Assembly (NCBI RefSeq): GCF_000203795.2
Contig: NW_006281102.1
Coordinates: 538,567-602,566, forward strand
Reading direction: 5' to 3'
DNA: 64,000 nt
Source: Batrachochytrium dendrobatidis JAM81
Lineage: Eukaryota > Chytridiomycota > Chytridiomycetes > Rhizophydiales
Position numbers and translations under genes: made by a program. This document shows positions 47,633 through 59,979 of this stretch, piece by piece. The first letter of the stretch is position 1; every line of letters begins with the position of its first letter. The notes below the pieces were generated by a model. That model did no database searches. It was not told where the DNA came from and saw only the letters and a program-made list of their open reading frames with translations.

Positions 47633-48119
47633 TGTAACACTAGTGTGTCACATTGTACATCACCTAGTTCATATCCTTTACATCATTATTGACCCTTATG
47701 TTTCTATAATGACCACACTTTAACATTGTACTCATAGTTACCAATCATATGTAACTATATTCCATTATATCTACATAGCCAACTAAAGGAATAAGTCCTA
47801 TTGGCTAAGCTATCTCCGATTACAATAGCCTATTATCAAACAGTCAATTACTATAAGAACTAAGGTACTTTGTTATTAAATAAATCCTTTGAACATCCTC
47901 TGAACATCATCCGACATAACTTCGTTACTATCTATCAAGTTCAACTCTCTATTCTGTTGACTTTGACTTGCGTGACTACTTCCTGATTATCATTCAAGAC
48001 CTCTTCTGACCTATCTTTTCTACAGCGGCAGATTATATACTATTACATTATACTTTACTAATTGAAAGACTCAGTCTCTTTCTCTATTTTCTATCTCTAT
48101 ACTTCTTGCGCGATAATCA
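47633..48119 (+). mobile_element. Putative 5' LTR of a Ty1/copia element (left arm)
   Basis: Begins TGTAACACTAG and ends about GATAATCA, directly upstream of the gag reading frame; the TG...CA form fits an LTR. The matching right-arm stretch is 50325-50816. The boundaries are inferred, since no second LTR of the same element is within sequence. The two arms differ more here than in the flanking DNA. Confidence 0.4.
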
Positions 48120-48132
48120 AAATCTTTAATAG

Positions 48133-49273
48133 GTTATTAGAACAGTTGGAAGCCACGCAGTAAAGATCACATACGGTCTATACGTACCAAGACTAAACCA
48201 AGCCAATTTCAGCAAATGGTATATCAGTATCGAAGCAGTATTCGAGCACTATGATTTATGGGATTCATACGTCATTGCAGAACCGCCAGAAAAGGCAGAA
48301 AAAGCATTCAAGATAAACGAAATCAAAGCAAGAGGGTTAATCTGCTCAACAGTCAGCGAAGAAGACTATGAAGAATTCACTGAGGATCCACATGGAACTC
48401 CGCTATCAGCACGCGATTCAATCGCTAAAATAGTCAAACACTTCAAAACAGGAAATCTGATCGAGATCCACGGATTGGAAATCAAGATGCAAGAACTCAC
48501 TTACAACACAGATGGAGGAGTCAAAGTTATATTCGAAGAAATGGCTAAGCTAAGGAAAGCGCTCGAGAGAATGAACGTTGTAACTTCAAATTCCGAGTTC
48601 TTCAGAAAAATCCTATGGAAGCTAATCGATGTATCACGACATTGGGTCTCGATGAGAAAGGAATTCAATGACTATTCTGAAAAGGACTTGTCTACACAGC
48701 CTATCAAGGACATGTTAATCAGAGAAGAAGAGGATCTAATAAGAGCTCACGAATTACCCAAATTACAAAACGCCAAAGTCGCGTTACACAGCTCATTCGA
48801 ACAAAGAAAGCCATCAAGAGCAAACTACAATCAGCCACATCTCAGGGGCTTTACCAACGGAGATCACTCGAACGATTCTCGTCAGAATGTTCAAAACTCC
48901 AATAATTCATCTTACTGGCCAAACGGCAAGAAGAAGATATTGCGTCGTAATTGTGGAAAACTTGGATCTCATTTAGCAAAAGACTGTCGAGCTCGGTCCT
49001 CAAATAACAGTCAATCAAATAGTAACTACGCATCTACGTCATGCTACAACTCAAACGCTAATAATGATTTCTCGTTTCACAATACCACAACTTCACCAAA
49101 AACAGACTACTGCAGTATCAGCAGGAACATTGTCAGCGAGATCATTCTTGACTCGGGTGCTACCACTCATATGGTATGCAACAAGAACTGGCTGTCTAAT
49201 ACAGTACCACTACAAAATCACAGCGTTAAAGGTTCAATGAAAACGGCTACAAATGCCGAATGCAAGGGATCGC
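48133..49273 (+). mobile_element. Ty1/copia retrotransposon gag-protease region (left arm, cut by gap)
   Basis: The frame is open from 48133 to the N gap without an early ATG: VPRLNQANFSKWYISIEAVF, typical of copia gag starts, then GGVKVIFEEMAKLRKALERM. A zinc knuckle reads RRNCGKLGSHLAKDC, with the first Cys replaced by Arg. The protease motif IILDSGATTHMVCNKNWL carries the D-S-G active site. Integrase and reverse transcriptase would lie in or beyond the gap. A host-genome retrotransposon, not a virus. Confidence 0.85.
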
Positions 49274-49373
49274 NNNNNNNNNNNNNNNNNNNNNNNNNNN
49301 NNNNNNNNNNNNNNNNNNNNNNNNNNNNNNNNNNNNNNNNNNNNNNNNNNNNNNNNNNNNNNNNNNNNNNNNN
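49274..49373. other. Assembly gap (100 N)
   Basis: Exactly 100 N, a conventional filler for a gap of unknown size. It lies at the centre of the inverted repeat, inside the retrotransposon. Confidence 0.99.
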
Positions 49374-50311
49374 AAATCATTATTAGCGTTTGAGTTGTAG
49401 CATGACGTAGATGCGTAGTTACTATTTGATTGACTGTTATTTGAGGACCGAGCTCGACAGTCTTTTGCTAAATGAGATCCAAGTTTTCCACAATTACGAC
49501 GCAATATCTTCTTCTTGCCGTTTGGCCAGTAAGATGAATTATTGGAGTTTTGAACATTCTGACGAGAATCGTTCGAGTGATCTCCGTTGGTAAAGCCCCT
49601 GAGATGTGGCTGATTGTAGTTTGCTCTTGATGGCTTTCTTTGTTCGAATGAGCTGTGTAACGCGACTTTGGCGTTTTGTAATTTGGGTAATTCGTGAGCT
49701 CTTATTAGATCCTCTTCTTCTCTGATTAACATGTCCTTGATAGGCTGTGTAGACAAGTCCTTTTCAGAATAGTCATTGAATTCCTTTCTCATCGAGACCC
49801 AATGTCGTGATACATCGATTAGCTTCCATAGGATTTTTCTGAAGAACTCGGAATTTGAAGTTACAACGTTCATTCTCTCGAGCGCTTTCCTTAGCTTAGC
49901 CATTTCTTCGAATATAACTTTGACTCCTCCATCTGTGTTGTAAGTGAGTTCTTGCATCTTGATTTCCAATCCGTGGATCTCGATCAGATTTCCTGTTTTG
50001 AAGTGTTTGACTATTTTAGCGATTGAATCGCGTGCTGATAGCGGAGTTCCATGTGGATCCTCAGTGAATTCTTCATAGTCTTCTTCGCTGACTGTTGAGC
50101 AGATTAACCCTCTTGCTTTGATTTCGTTTATCTTGAATGCTTTTTCTGCCTTTTCTGGCGGTTCTGCAATGACGTATGAATCCCATAAATCATAGTGCTC
50201 GAATACTGCTTCGATACTGATATACCATTTGCTGAAATTGGCTTGGTTTAGTCTTGGTACGTATAGACCGTATGTGATCTTTACTGCGTGGCTTCCAACT
50301 GTTCTAATAAC
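49374..50311 (-). mobile_element. Ty1/copia gag region (right arm, cut by gap)
   Basis: Mirror of 48133-49070. The encoded gag is the same as in the left arm over the track that can be compared, including the Arg-for-Cys change in the zinc knuckle. The protease part is lost in the gap. Confidence 0.8.
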
Positions 50312-50324
50312 CTATTAAAGATTT

Positions 50325-50816
50325 TGATTATCGCGCAAGAAGTATAGAGATAGAAAATAGAGAAAGAGACTGAGTCTTTCAATTAGTAAAGTATAATGTA
50401 ATAGTATATAATCTGCCGCTGTAGAAAAGATAGGTCAGAAGAGGTCTTGAATGATAATCAGGAAGTAGTCACGCAAGTCAAAGTCAACAGAATAGAGAGT
50501 TGAACTTGATAGATAGTAACGAAGTTATGTCGGATGATAGTTAGAGGATGTTCAAAGGATTTATTTAATAACAAAGTACCTTAGTTCTTATAGTAATTGA
50601 CTGTTTGATAATAGGCTATTGTAACCGGAGATAACTTGGCCAATAGGACTTATTCCAGCTGTTAGCTGTGTAGATATAATGGAATATAGTTACATATGAT
50701 TGGTAACTATGAGTACAATGTTAAAGTAAGTAGGGTCGTTATAGAAACATAATGGTCAATAAATGATGTGAAGGATATGAATTAGGTGATGTACAATGTG
50801 ACACACTAGTGTTACA
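50325..50816 (-). mobile_element. Putative copia LTR (right arm)
   Basis: Mirror of 47633-48119, about 5 bases longer, with a cluster of SNPs and indels (for example 50630-50760) that is denser than in neighbouring host sequence. Confidence 0.4.
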
Positions 50817-50888
50817 TTGTGTTAGAATAATACCCTGCTCGGATACTACAACCGATGTAAGCTAATCATTTAAACAGTTCGAAAACGG

Positions 50889-51482
50889 TTAGAGTCTGAT
50901 TACTTCAACAGAGTCGAGCCTGGATGGTAAAGCTGGAATTTTTGAAATGTTCAACTGGTGCGAGTAGTATTTTTTGGGCAACTTTTTCAAAGCATCAGGA
51001 ATGCACGATGCAAGGCTGTTTTGGGATACGCTGGGGATAAAAGACATAGTTAAAGGATGCTCTTTTCCAAACACTTTTGATGGCAATGCCTGTTGAGTTG
51101 TATTGATTGAATTTGATGGCTTTCCAGATTCAGGTTTATCGAAATCTACAAAATGAATGGAGCGAGTGAGTTGTCGTTTAGATAACGCCAATGATGGATC
51201 CTGAAAACTCAGTCAAGTCTTTATAGATTCCAGTGGAAATTCTTGTGTTATTATGTTTCCATTCTGTTTCATTGTATCTGCTGGTTGCTGGATTTGACTT
51301 TGACCTCCAAGACTCGAGATATCGCCTGGCTTGTCAGCTGTGGATTGAACATGCAGTCTATCAGATGCATTTTGCATTTTTGCCCAGTTCTCCCATTGGG
51401 GAATTCTTCGTTTCGTGAGAATGGGATTCGGAGTGATTTTGAGACCACTCTGGTTTGCTGGTCGACTTGGTCTTTGCGACAT
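50889..51482 (-). CDS. Hypothetical protein, probably two exons (right-arm copy)
   Basis: Mirror of 46967-47560; the two exon frames encode the same residues in both arms. Not recognised; donor site unresolved. Confidence 0.4.
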
Positions 51483-51605
51483 GCTTCATAAAGCCTATTC
51501 AAATTGCCAGTCAAATCTGATGGCGACAATTTGGAAATTTTATGTTTTTCTTTCCGACTGCAGATAAAGATAACACTTTAAAGCAATAATATCTCCATTC
51601 TATTA

Positions 51606-51800
51606 ATGAGTGCTGATATACAAATGGTACTGCAGGAATCCGATCACTTCAAAGATAGTGAGTTTCTTGATCCAGATACGTTTAAAAAGATTCAACCACT
51701 CGAGTATCACCGCGGTTTATTCAGGAAGGTGTGCGTGCGGATGGACGGCCATTGCTTTATTTCAAAAACACAGAGCTTGACTTTAGTAAGTCTACTATGA
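51606..51800 (+). pseudogene. Exosome RRP43/EXOSC8-like 5' fragment with frameshift (right-arm copy)
   Basis: Mirror of 46649-46843 with one early residue change (MSADIQ against MSVDIQ). Same missing base within CACCGCGG and same GTAAGT after ELDF; no following exon seen before HIS3. Confidence 0.45.
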
Positions 51801-52121
51801 GGATCTGCAACTGGCCTGCTGAATTGCATCGAGTTTATTGTTGGTTAATAGTCGACTTTGAATTTAAACACTGTATCTGGGTGATCCTGATGTGCTGACT
51901 ATGATTGCGACCCATGTACAACCACTATCACCAACCAAAATATCCAGAATGTAGCATTATTAAAATTAGAAATACGACAGCAATATTTGACTAATCAATG
52001 ATATATTTAGCCTCACCAATAAACCCCAACAACTTTCAGTAGCAATCAAAACTGCATAGTTTATAAAGTAGTAAATCCAACGAAAACACATGTCCAAGTG
52101 CAACATCCGATTGTTTATCAA

Positions 52122-53303
52122 CTAATCGGTCAACGTGCCCTTTGTGCTAGGAACGTCTGATGCACCAGTAAATGAAACGGCTTCACGAAGGGCAAGTGCT
52201 GTTGCCTTGAATGCAGACTCGCTCCTATCAGATCCATAGTAACAGTTTAATAAATCCACTCATCATAAACTTTTGTAAATAGACTTTGTAACCAAAACAG
52301 TGTTACATCTACTCTAGTATCCAAACATGACACCATGCATTCAGCTACAACTGTACCTGTGATGATCATTAAATCCCTTGATAGTATCCACATGTAGGGT
52401 AATGCCAGCAGTGCCAGCAAAACTTTCAAGGAAATGTGGAATCATTTCACAACTCAACTGACCAAGCATTTCCCTTTTGAGACCAAGATCGATATGAGCT
52501 GATGGACGGCCAGAGATATCAACAACTGCACGGGACAAGGCTTCATCTAGCGGAGCATAGGCATATCCAAAGCGTTTAATGCCAGCAAGATTGGATGGAC
52601 CTTGTGCCAAGGCCTCCTTGAATGCCTTGCCCAGTGCCAGACCTATATCTTCTGTGGTGTGGTGGTCATCAATGTGAATGTCCCCAGTGCACTTGAGAGT
52701 GATGGACCATTTACTATGTTTGGCAAGTGCATGGATCATCTAATAAGCCAATTGAACAGTCCATTAAAGTGTGAGTTGCAGTTCAATACGGTTGCATTAG
52801 TAATAACATGCCAACACTTTGAGGTTGATATCAGCAGAATGCTGATGGCTGAATATTGATGGGATTCATTCTTTTATCCACCAATCCTACTCGTTTGTAT
52901 TAAATGGCATTGACCTTTTACTAATCATCATAATCTCATCAAGTCATACATGATCCAAAAATCCAATTCCAGTAGAGATGGAAATGGCCTGACTGTCAAA
53001 TTGGCCAACGTCCAGTAGAGTGAGATCAATGTGTACATCAGTCTCGGCGGTCTTGCGATGGACAGAAGCAGTTCGAAGCATATGCTGTTGTAGTAGTGGT
53101 AAAGGACAATCCTTTTTCAAATAGCTTCTAATGGCAAGTGGCTGTGACGGCCGATTAGCATTTGCTAGTGAAGCAGCCGTTTGTGTAACTGTCATGGTCA
53201 TTGTCAATGGCACACTCAGTGCATACCAACAGTCTGTCTGACCATTAGTACGGATTTGTTTATTGCAAGTATTCATGATCGAGCGCCTTGAGACAGTTGC
53301 CAT
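52122..53303 (-). CDS. HIS3: Imidazoleglycerol-phosphate dehydratase (right-arm copy)
   Basis: Mirror of 45146-46327. Exons 53303-52950, 52739-52357, 52224-52122, all frames and splice sites intact, 279 residues. It differs from the left copy by one N-terminal residue (RRSIMNT against RRSVMNT) and a few silent or intron SNPs. If the inverted repeat is real, the genome carries two adjacent HIS3 genes; if not, these are two alleles. Confidence 0.92.
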
Positions 53304-55955
53304 TTGGATTGAGCATATCCATATCGTTCTGGCAACAATCTACTGCAACAATTAATAGACATGCAAATTTGCCATGCATTCAATTGCTGATCATACAAAT
53401 CTGTTTAATATTGCATGTCTAGAATGTGTCGAGTTGCTCCACTGTTTATATGTCGAACCATTGATCAACTTTGTATAAAACAGTATTGATGCACAAAATA
53501 GCAACAGTATAATCGATTGGCATGTCTAGTTTGTCTTTATATTTGATATACAGTACCAGACATCAATTTAAACTATCTGCGACAGTCAACAGATTTGGTT
53601 GTAGATATATCTACACCAGCCATTGAGCATGATGAATAGTGTATACTCTAGTCCTGATGTGACCAATTAAAATAAACTTGCCAAAACCGAGTCTTTGTAT
53701 CATGCAGTTGAAAGATCTTTGGACGGATCCACCAAACGACAATATTGCAGCATAACCATCACGCCCGCATATTGAGTCAGGAACAAGTGAGCAAAAACCA
53801 TAATATTTGCAGATACGTTTGTGTATTGAACATGGCTCAAATGCAGGTCTGCCTATCAATAGATTCAGTAGATTTCTATTGGCTGAACTCGCACGACTTG
53901 ATAAGTGTGTAGTGTTGTCCATGTATAGGAGATCGATACAGTGCATGCTGTATCCGACTCTGTCAGGCTTCTAATCAAGTCAAGATCATATCAGATTCAC
54001 AAGTGGTATACACATGGTTTGTCATAAAACTCGGCCAAAGCTACACGAATATAGATTGTAATTAATTAGAATCTAAATTAGCCTGATGAACCCCTTAATC
54101 AACCCGTAACAGACTGACAAAGTTGCAAAATGAAAGGGTAATGAACGAAAAAGATAAGGCTTACATCTCTATTAATGCAAAGAAAAAGTCATGACGCCCA
54201 TTACATCGAGTTGGAACAGGATTAAAGCGGTCATGCAGCACAAGTTATGGGTAGGTCTAATTAAACAGTGTTTAAAGGGTGTATTTGTGTTGGTAACTAT
54301 CTCAAGATTAACCTGATTACGTCTTATCATTACTGCATTTATGTTTCATGTGATTTGATGCTGATGGTTATACTGATGGAACGAGAATTATGTGGCGTTG
54401 GTGGGAACCCGACCAAATTAACGGGTCAAATGTATCAACGCTCATCCATAGGGAATCATTGCTAATTATCAAATCACCATTGACAATTCCATTTAGTCGG
54501 GTTATGATTGATATAGCCTAGTGTGATAAAAACACATGTATGACCAAACAGATACCGTCTATAACACTGGGCACTGCACGGATTTATGCTAGCCATGAAT
54601 TTACAGTAGTACGACATGCATTGTTGATGGTTCTATAGTTTTATTCACTAGCAATTAATAGTATGCTGATAAACAATGCCAGCCAATTGTGGCTTTCAAG
54701 ATACAAAACATACAACGAAAATGATGATGTTGAGCGTTCAGCAGTGATGCGTATAGCAAATTCATTTGACCGAGAAATAATGCGACATTGGTGGCGCATA
54801 ATGAGATATGGCTTGATCATCAGTAAGATTACTGGATATTACATGAAAACAATACGACTAGAACGCTAATTGAATGTGGGTAATTGGTGTTGATGGATGG
54901 ATTGTCACAAACAATGACTCAATATAAACTTTATGAAACAACTTAATGCAACCAAACCATTGTACATTCCAAACTCGGCCAGAATCCAGTCGCATCTTAT
55001 GATTGCGCCTGCATTGTTGATACATTCGGCCGCCTGTGTTATTGTATCATGTCAATAGTCTTGTCTACCAATACTCGCTTGTATCTGAGTGATGGCCATG
55101 TCAACTACGACATTACATTGCCCATTCATCCATATTCGTAATTCTTGCATTCAATCGAATTCATTGGCATGATCGCTGACATGATCGTTGTAAACAGCCA
55201 CATTATTGGCTCACTTGCATTAGTTTATCATCAAACTAGCTTGAATTGCTTTGCTCATGTCAGACAACAAGGATGCATTAAGACTCGTTTTGGACAAAAT
55301 CACACACAGCATCATTCATATTAACCCAGCACCACTCATTAGCCCAGCACCGTATCTAATCCAGCCAAGCCAAGCCAAGTCGTATTATATGGCCAGACAT
55401 TACCTTGATGCTTATTCATTGTATAACTAGAACAATATAATTTCCATCCAACTAGTGGTCGGCTGCCAAGTCTCGTGCCTGTTGGCATGGACCCAGTTAT
55501 TAGACCATCGACCTTGGTCACCATCGCCATTTTTGGGTCATTTCTTGATATGCTTGACTCTAGCAACGACTAATAGGCCGAATGATACTTGATAGATAAA
55601 GATATACCTGTTACAGTCCCTTTACTGCCATTCAAATGAATCCCCTAAATAGGCTCATTTTCAAAACGCATTCAATTTGATTTAATTGATTACTGCAAAA
55701 AGGCATTATGCGCATCTGACCCTGAAACTATTGTTTGTTTGATTAGACCCTTGAGTCGACGGCCACCACTCAACTGCTGAAAGCTTCTGTAAAATCAATC
55801 AACGACACGAAACGCCCACCGGCTTGAAGCGACTATAAAACTAGCGGATTGTTTCCTCTCGCTTTTTAGAAGGATACACATATCGATACGGTATCGACTA
55901 AGCTCCTTGACCAAAACCTTAATATTTCTCGATACATATCCTTGCGCATTACATT
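53304..55955. other. Right-arm region without a recognisable gene
   Basis: Mirror of 42496-45145. Same short unrecognised frames, with SNPs and a small indel near 54710 that changes the start of one of them. Confidence 0.3.
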
Positions 55956-56627
55956 ATGATTACTCCAGCCTCTTTTGGATCTGATTCTTCCCAATGCTCG
56001 TCACAGCCATTGCAGCACTTGGTTGCCCAGACTCAAATTGTCGGATTCTCTCCGTCCATTACCCACAGCTCAACCATTACTTTGGTTCCCCCATCGCAGC
56101 CGACAGATCAAAGCTTGATCCACTCTTCTGATTTTGATGCAGTATCGCACTCGAGCCATGTCAGTTGGATCAGTATTGGCATCAATCGCCATGTTCGATT
56201 CAACAGCAGCACAAGCAGTCTAGGCAGCAGCGACTCAGAGCAGGCCTCTGATGCCATTCATACCCCATACACGGCGTTGCAATCTACCACATCAACAAGG
56301 TCCAAACGCCGACCTCGCACGGTGTTCCCATCTGCTATTCCATCGCTTGCGTTAGATACTGCATCTACTAGTGACACCACAGATAGCGATCTTGATAGTG
56401 AGGCTGATGTGTGTGACGCTTCTGGGTTCACTGGTGAACACCAGAACGCTGTGCTGGCCACAGTTTGCGGGTTGCATCAGGTCAATACATTTAGTAAACC
56501 CATTGATGTTCGACTGACACTATCTCAACAGCGACACTTGTCAGTTCACACTGCTCAACGTCGGGTAGTCTGTGCTCATTTGAATGCAGAGTTTACTCGT
56601 CCCCGCACCATTAGCGTACGCAGATGA
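55956..56627 (+). CDS. Hypothetical Ser/Thr-rich protein (right-arm copy)
   Basis: Mirror of 41824-42495, encoding the same 223 residues. Silent differences exist between the arms, for example a base in the alanine/threonine run near 56350. Confidence 0.5.
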   Translation: MITPASFGSDSSQCSSQPLQHLVAQTQIVGFSPSITHSSTITLVPPSQPTDQSLIHSSDFDAVSHSSHVSWISIGINRHVRFNSSTSSLGSSDSEQASDAIHTPYTALQSTTSTRSKRRPRTVFPSAIPSLALDTASTSDTTDSDLDSEADVCDASGFTGEHQNAVLATVCGLHQVNTFSKPIDVRLTLSQQRHLSVHTAQRRVVCAHLNAEFTRPRTISVRR

Positions 56628-57941
56628 GGCTGTTTATGATGGGTGGATACCAGATCGGATGCATGTTTAGATTGAAGGTGCTTTGTTTTGCCTGAGCCGA
56701 CCGAACGATGCGTGATCATGGCATTGAGATAGACAGCGAGTATACACAGCAATATACCGATATGCATAAACATCTTATGTCTAATCGCATATATTGTTCA
56801 TGACTTGCTTTTCTCAAAGGCACGGGTTCAGTAGTGGGCGTAGTCACAGATCGCTTCAAGGGTTAAATTAACAATTGCCAGCACTTATTCTGGTCCTAGT
56901 TTGAGCGATGCCTGCGAGCTGTGGCTCGACCAACTTGATCTATTGCTAGCTGTTTCATTTCAGACACCAGCTGTGTTGTGACTTGTATTCCAGAGTTGCT
57001 TATTTCACTACGGTCTCTGCTAGTTTCATGTGCTGTCTGCGGTGCGGCTTTGCTTTATCTTTTCGTATATCGACTCTACTATTCTAAAGTGGCTTGAATC
57101 GTATTCCAGCACTTTGTGCCATGCCGTCTCTTTCAGTGTTACTCTAACCCTAACCCTTTTCTGGCGGCATACCATTCGCTTTGCTCCGACATCTTTCTAT
57201 TAGACTTTTGACCTTTCTGGTTTCAACTCACAACAGACCCATAATATCCTCACTTGCACCAAATCTCCACACTAATATCCATCTGATTACTTTTTGTTGC
57301 TACAGCAAGATGTTTTCTTGCTACATCCATACCAAAATAGCTTCGTTTTGCATGCACTAGTTTTTGAATAATAAAAGTTTGATTCTAGTATTTTTGTGCT
57401 TGTAGGGTTGAATGGTGCCGTAATTTAGTTTGCACAGGGAGTATGCTTTGTAAGCAGTCGTTGGCTCTACTGATATTTTGACACTCTTGCATCAGTGTAT
57501 TGACGCCCTTTGGTTAGCACTCCCATGCATTCATTTGCATGTGCAGATTGGACCGAGCAGTGCTGTTGTACATTGCCATCAAGGCATATCCCATACGGAT
57601 CTTGACTCGGGTCTTGAAATCTGCATACTTGCATATTTACAGTGTAGCTCTAGGTGTTCCAGAATCGCATCTATGCTTTACTAATGTATGTAATATTAAT
57701 GGGTTTATTTCCAATAGATTACAAGTCACAAGATGCTCGAGTATATTTCATTCAAGCACAAAAGCATTGTTCAGCTGGAGGAAATGAATAACTTTGCAAT
57801 GTTATAAGCTCTCCGTTACAGGGAGTTGCAGCCCTAAATAATTCGTCATTGTGGTTACTGCTTCAACGGTGTATAACCAACAATAAGCTAAATTTAGAAT
57901 TGGGCGGATGATCGATTCATGTTTGTGCAAGCAATCTAATT

Positions 57942-58583
57942 TTATTTTGGATGTGCAGCTTCCCATTCGACAATTTTTGGATGGGAGCGGACAGCTTCGT
58001 ATATAGCACATACTTTAGGGTATGCATCAACAAGGTCTGCAGGAATGCCAGCCCATTGTCCATCTTTGATAAAAGATACATTAGCATATATCATCAGATC
58101 AGCAATAGTGAGGGTATGGCCAACTGCCCATATTCCAGCCGAATGTTGAGCAATGGTTTTGTCTAGATAGCCAAACATGGCAGGATAGCAGGTGGTAGCT
58201 AGAGTTTCTCTAGTAGCAACAACTCGAACAGGATCTGGATCTTTTTTGGTAGCATTATGCAAGTTGCGGATATCCGTTATTTGCAGGACGATCTGATCAA
58301 CCAAAGCAGCATTGAGCAGATCTGTGGATGGGTAGAGACCAGCTAGTGTTCCGACATAGCGGAGGATGGCATTGGACTGAGCAATAGTGGTAGAGTTGTC
58401 AATGGTTAGTAAGGGCAATTGCCCAAAGGGAGTCTGCGGCTTTAACGATGGCCATTCGGTAGAGCGAACGACTCTGTAATCCTCAAATGGGATGCTGCCT
58501 ACGTGCATACACAAACGAATCACTTCGCCCTTGGAGCGAGCATCAAAGTAAACCAACTTGAGTGATGGCATTGAACCGGTCAT
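57942..58583 (-). CDS. Glutathione S-transferase, sigma-like
   Basis: Conjugates glutathione to electrophiles in the cytosol. 213 residues if started at MTGSMPSLKLVYFDARSKGE (58583); MPSLKL at 58571 is also possible, while the longer open frame has no ATG. The thioredoxin-like N-domain has the catalytic Tyr in VYFDARSKGEVIR, the GQLPLLTIDN cis-Pro loop, and the glutathione-binding IAQSNAILRYVGTLAGLYP. The helical C-domain includes HTLTIADLMIYANVSFI, with the conserved TIAD helix start, and ends SHPKIVEWEAAHPK. Single exon. Its start is only 91 bp from the divergent NUDIX gene, so the two probably share a promoter. Confidence 0.92.
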   Translation of the reverse strand: MTGSMPSLKLVYFDARSKGEVIRLCMHVGSIPFEDYRVVRSTEWPSLKPQTPFGQLPLLTIDNSTTIAQSNAILRYVGTLAGLYPSTDLLNAALVDQIVLQITDIRNLHNATKKDPDPVRVVATRETLATTCYPAMFGYLDKTIAQHSAGIWAVGHTLTIADLMIYANVSFIKDGQWAGIPADLVDAYPKVCAIYEAVRSHPKIVEWEAAHPK

Positions 58584-58674
58584 GAGGATAGCTGGAACCA
58601 GAGAGCGATCTATACTACTTGGAACACGTGAGGGAGGAGTGACTTGAATACTGTCATCAGATTTACTCTTTATA

Positions 58675-59692
58675 ATGACTAGCAACCAACTACTATCCCA
58701 GCTCTCCTTTTCCTTGGCAGTACGTTCTCATTTCCATTTGCATCTGTTTTATTTCGACTATTAACATTGGATATTTTACAATAGAATCGCTCTCATGCTA
58801 AATTAGATAGTACTCTGCTCTCTCCTCGTCGTGCTGGGGTTGCTATTATCCTGCGTATCCATCCTACTACCGATGCACTAGAGATCCTGTATATTCGCCG
58901 TGCCTGGAATCTTCGGGATAGATGGAGTGGCCACGTAATTTTGAATGTTCATTGAAACACATGCATCCTGTCTGATACCTTAATTCAAATTCTCATTCCA
59001 TCAGTTTTCCTTTAAATGCAACCCATTACTGTTAATTGTAGATGGCCTTTCCCGGAGGAAAGGCTGAGTCTGGAGAATCTGATCAGCAGGCTACCGAGCG
59101 AGAAACTCTCGAGGAAATAGGTCTCGATCTTCAATCCTCTGCATTCAAGTACTTGGGTGTCTTGGACGACAGGGAAATTCGATCTCCCATTACTCGTACT
59201 CGCATACTAGTCCTTACCTGCAGAGTCTATCTTCAAACCGTCTCTGAAACTCCTCCTATTGTTTTATCACCAAAAGAAGTTGCTGACATTTACTGGGTAG
59301 ATATCAAAGTGTTTTTGAATGCATTGACCCAACCATCCTCACTTCCACCTTGGAGATGCTTGAAAGTTGACATTATAACCCCAAGAACTATGAATACCAA
59401 GCTATTACAAGCTATACAGCCAGTTTTACGGATGGCTGTTGGCCATTGCTTGTATGCAGGCGTGATTGTTCCCAGTGCTCCTCCTGAAGTTTTACCAATT
59501 TGGGGAATGACATTGTGGCTGACCAGCGATGTTCTTGCGCTAGCGATCGGATGTCCTGTTAATGGAACTAATGTGTTGGCAACTCGAGCTACTGGCATTT
59601 ATTCCATGTTTGATATACATTGGTGCATGTGGATATCCACTCTCGGTCGGTATCCTCGTCGCGTGTTTGTCGATCAAAATGTTCCCAGGTAA
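58675..59692 (+). CDS. NUDIX hydrolase, CoA-diphosphatase (PCD1/NUDT7-8)-like
   Basis: Likely hydrolyses CoA derivatives or related diphosphates. Exons 58675-58719, 58785-58934 and 59042-59692 join in frame. RRAGVAIILRIHPTTDALEI and RRAWNLRDRWSGHMAFPGGK lead into a complete Nudix box, GGKAESGESDQQATERETLE then EIGL. The C-terminal part (LPIWGMTLWLTSDVLALAI) is hydrophobic. The 3' end is uncertain: a GTAAAG donor near 59691 followed by an acceptor at 59761 and a frame to about 59978 (ending FVGWLRSSL) would add a membrane-like tail. No peroxisomal SKL end is seen. Divergent from the GST gene. Confidence 0.8.
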
Positions 59693-59979
59693 AGCATGTT
59701 CATTTCTCGTCTTTTGTAAATCTGAAACTGTATATTTAAAATTAACCACTCTTCCTTTTCAGCTGTTGCACCTATCCGGTGATTGCATTAGTAATACTGA
59801 CCAACTGTTTTAATTTTGTATTTGAACTCGTGTTTGAAAATATATAGCATTGGGATGGCAACTCATCATGCTGTTGCAGTCTCTGTGATTTTTTCAGCAG
59901 CCTGGAAAGTCATTTTGATTTCACAAATGATTCGATATACTCCTCGATTTGTTGGATGGCTACGATCGTCACTATAATT

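Larger units (their letters stand above)
40742..49070 (+). repeat. Left arm of a giant inverted repeat (about 8.3 kb)
   Basis: Each position here pairs with about 98444-98452 minus itself in the right arm (49374-57710). Outer edge: AAATAAACCCATTAATATT at 40742 pairs with the reverse complement ending near 57710, and similarity stops beyond. Arms differ by sparse SNPs (for example near 44100, 45165) and a few indels, which shift the pairing sum from 98452 to 98444. 49071-49273 has no partner because the gap interrupts the right arm. Confidence 0.92.
49374..57710 (-). repeat. Right arm of the giant inverted repeat (about 8.3 kb)
   Basis: Reverse complement of 40742-49070 at very high identity by eye. 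The last shared bases, GGGTTTATTT near 57710, abut unrelated sequence. Confidence 0.92.
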
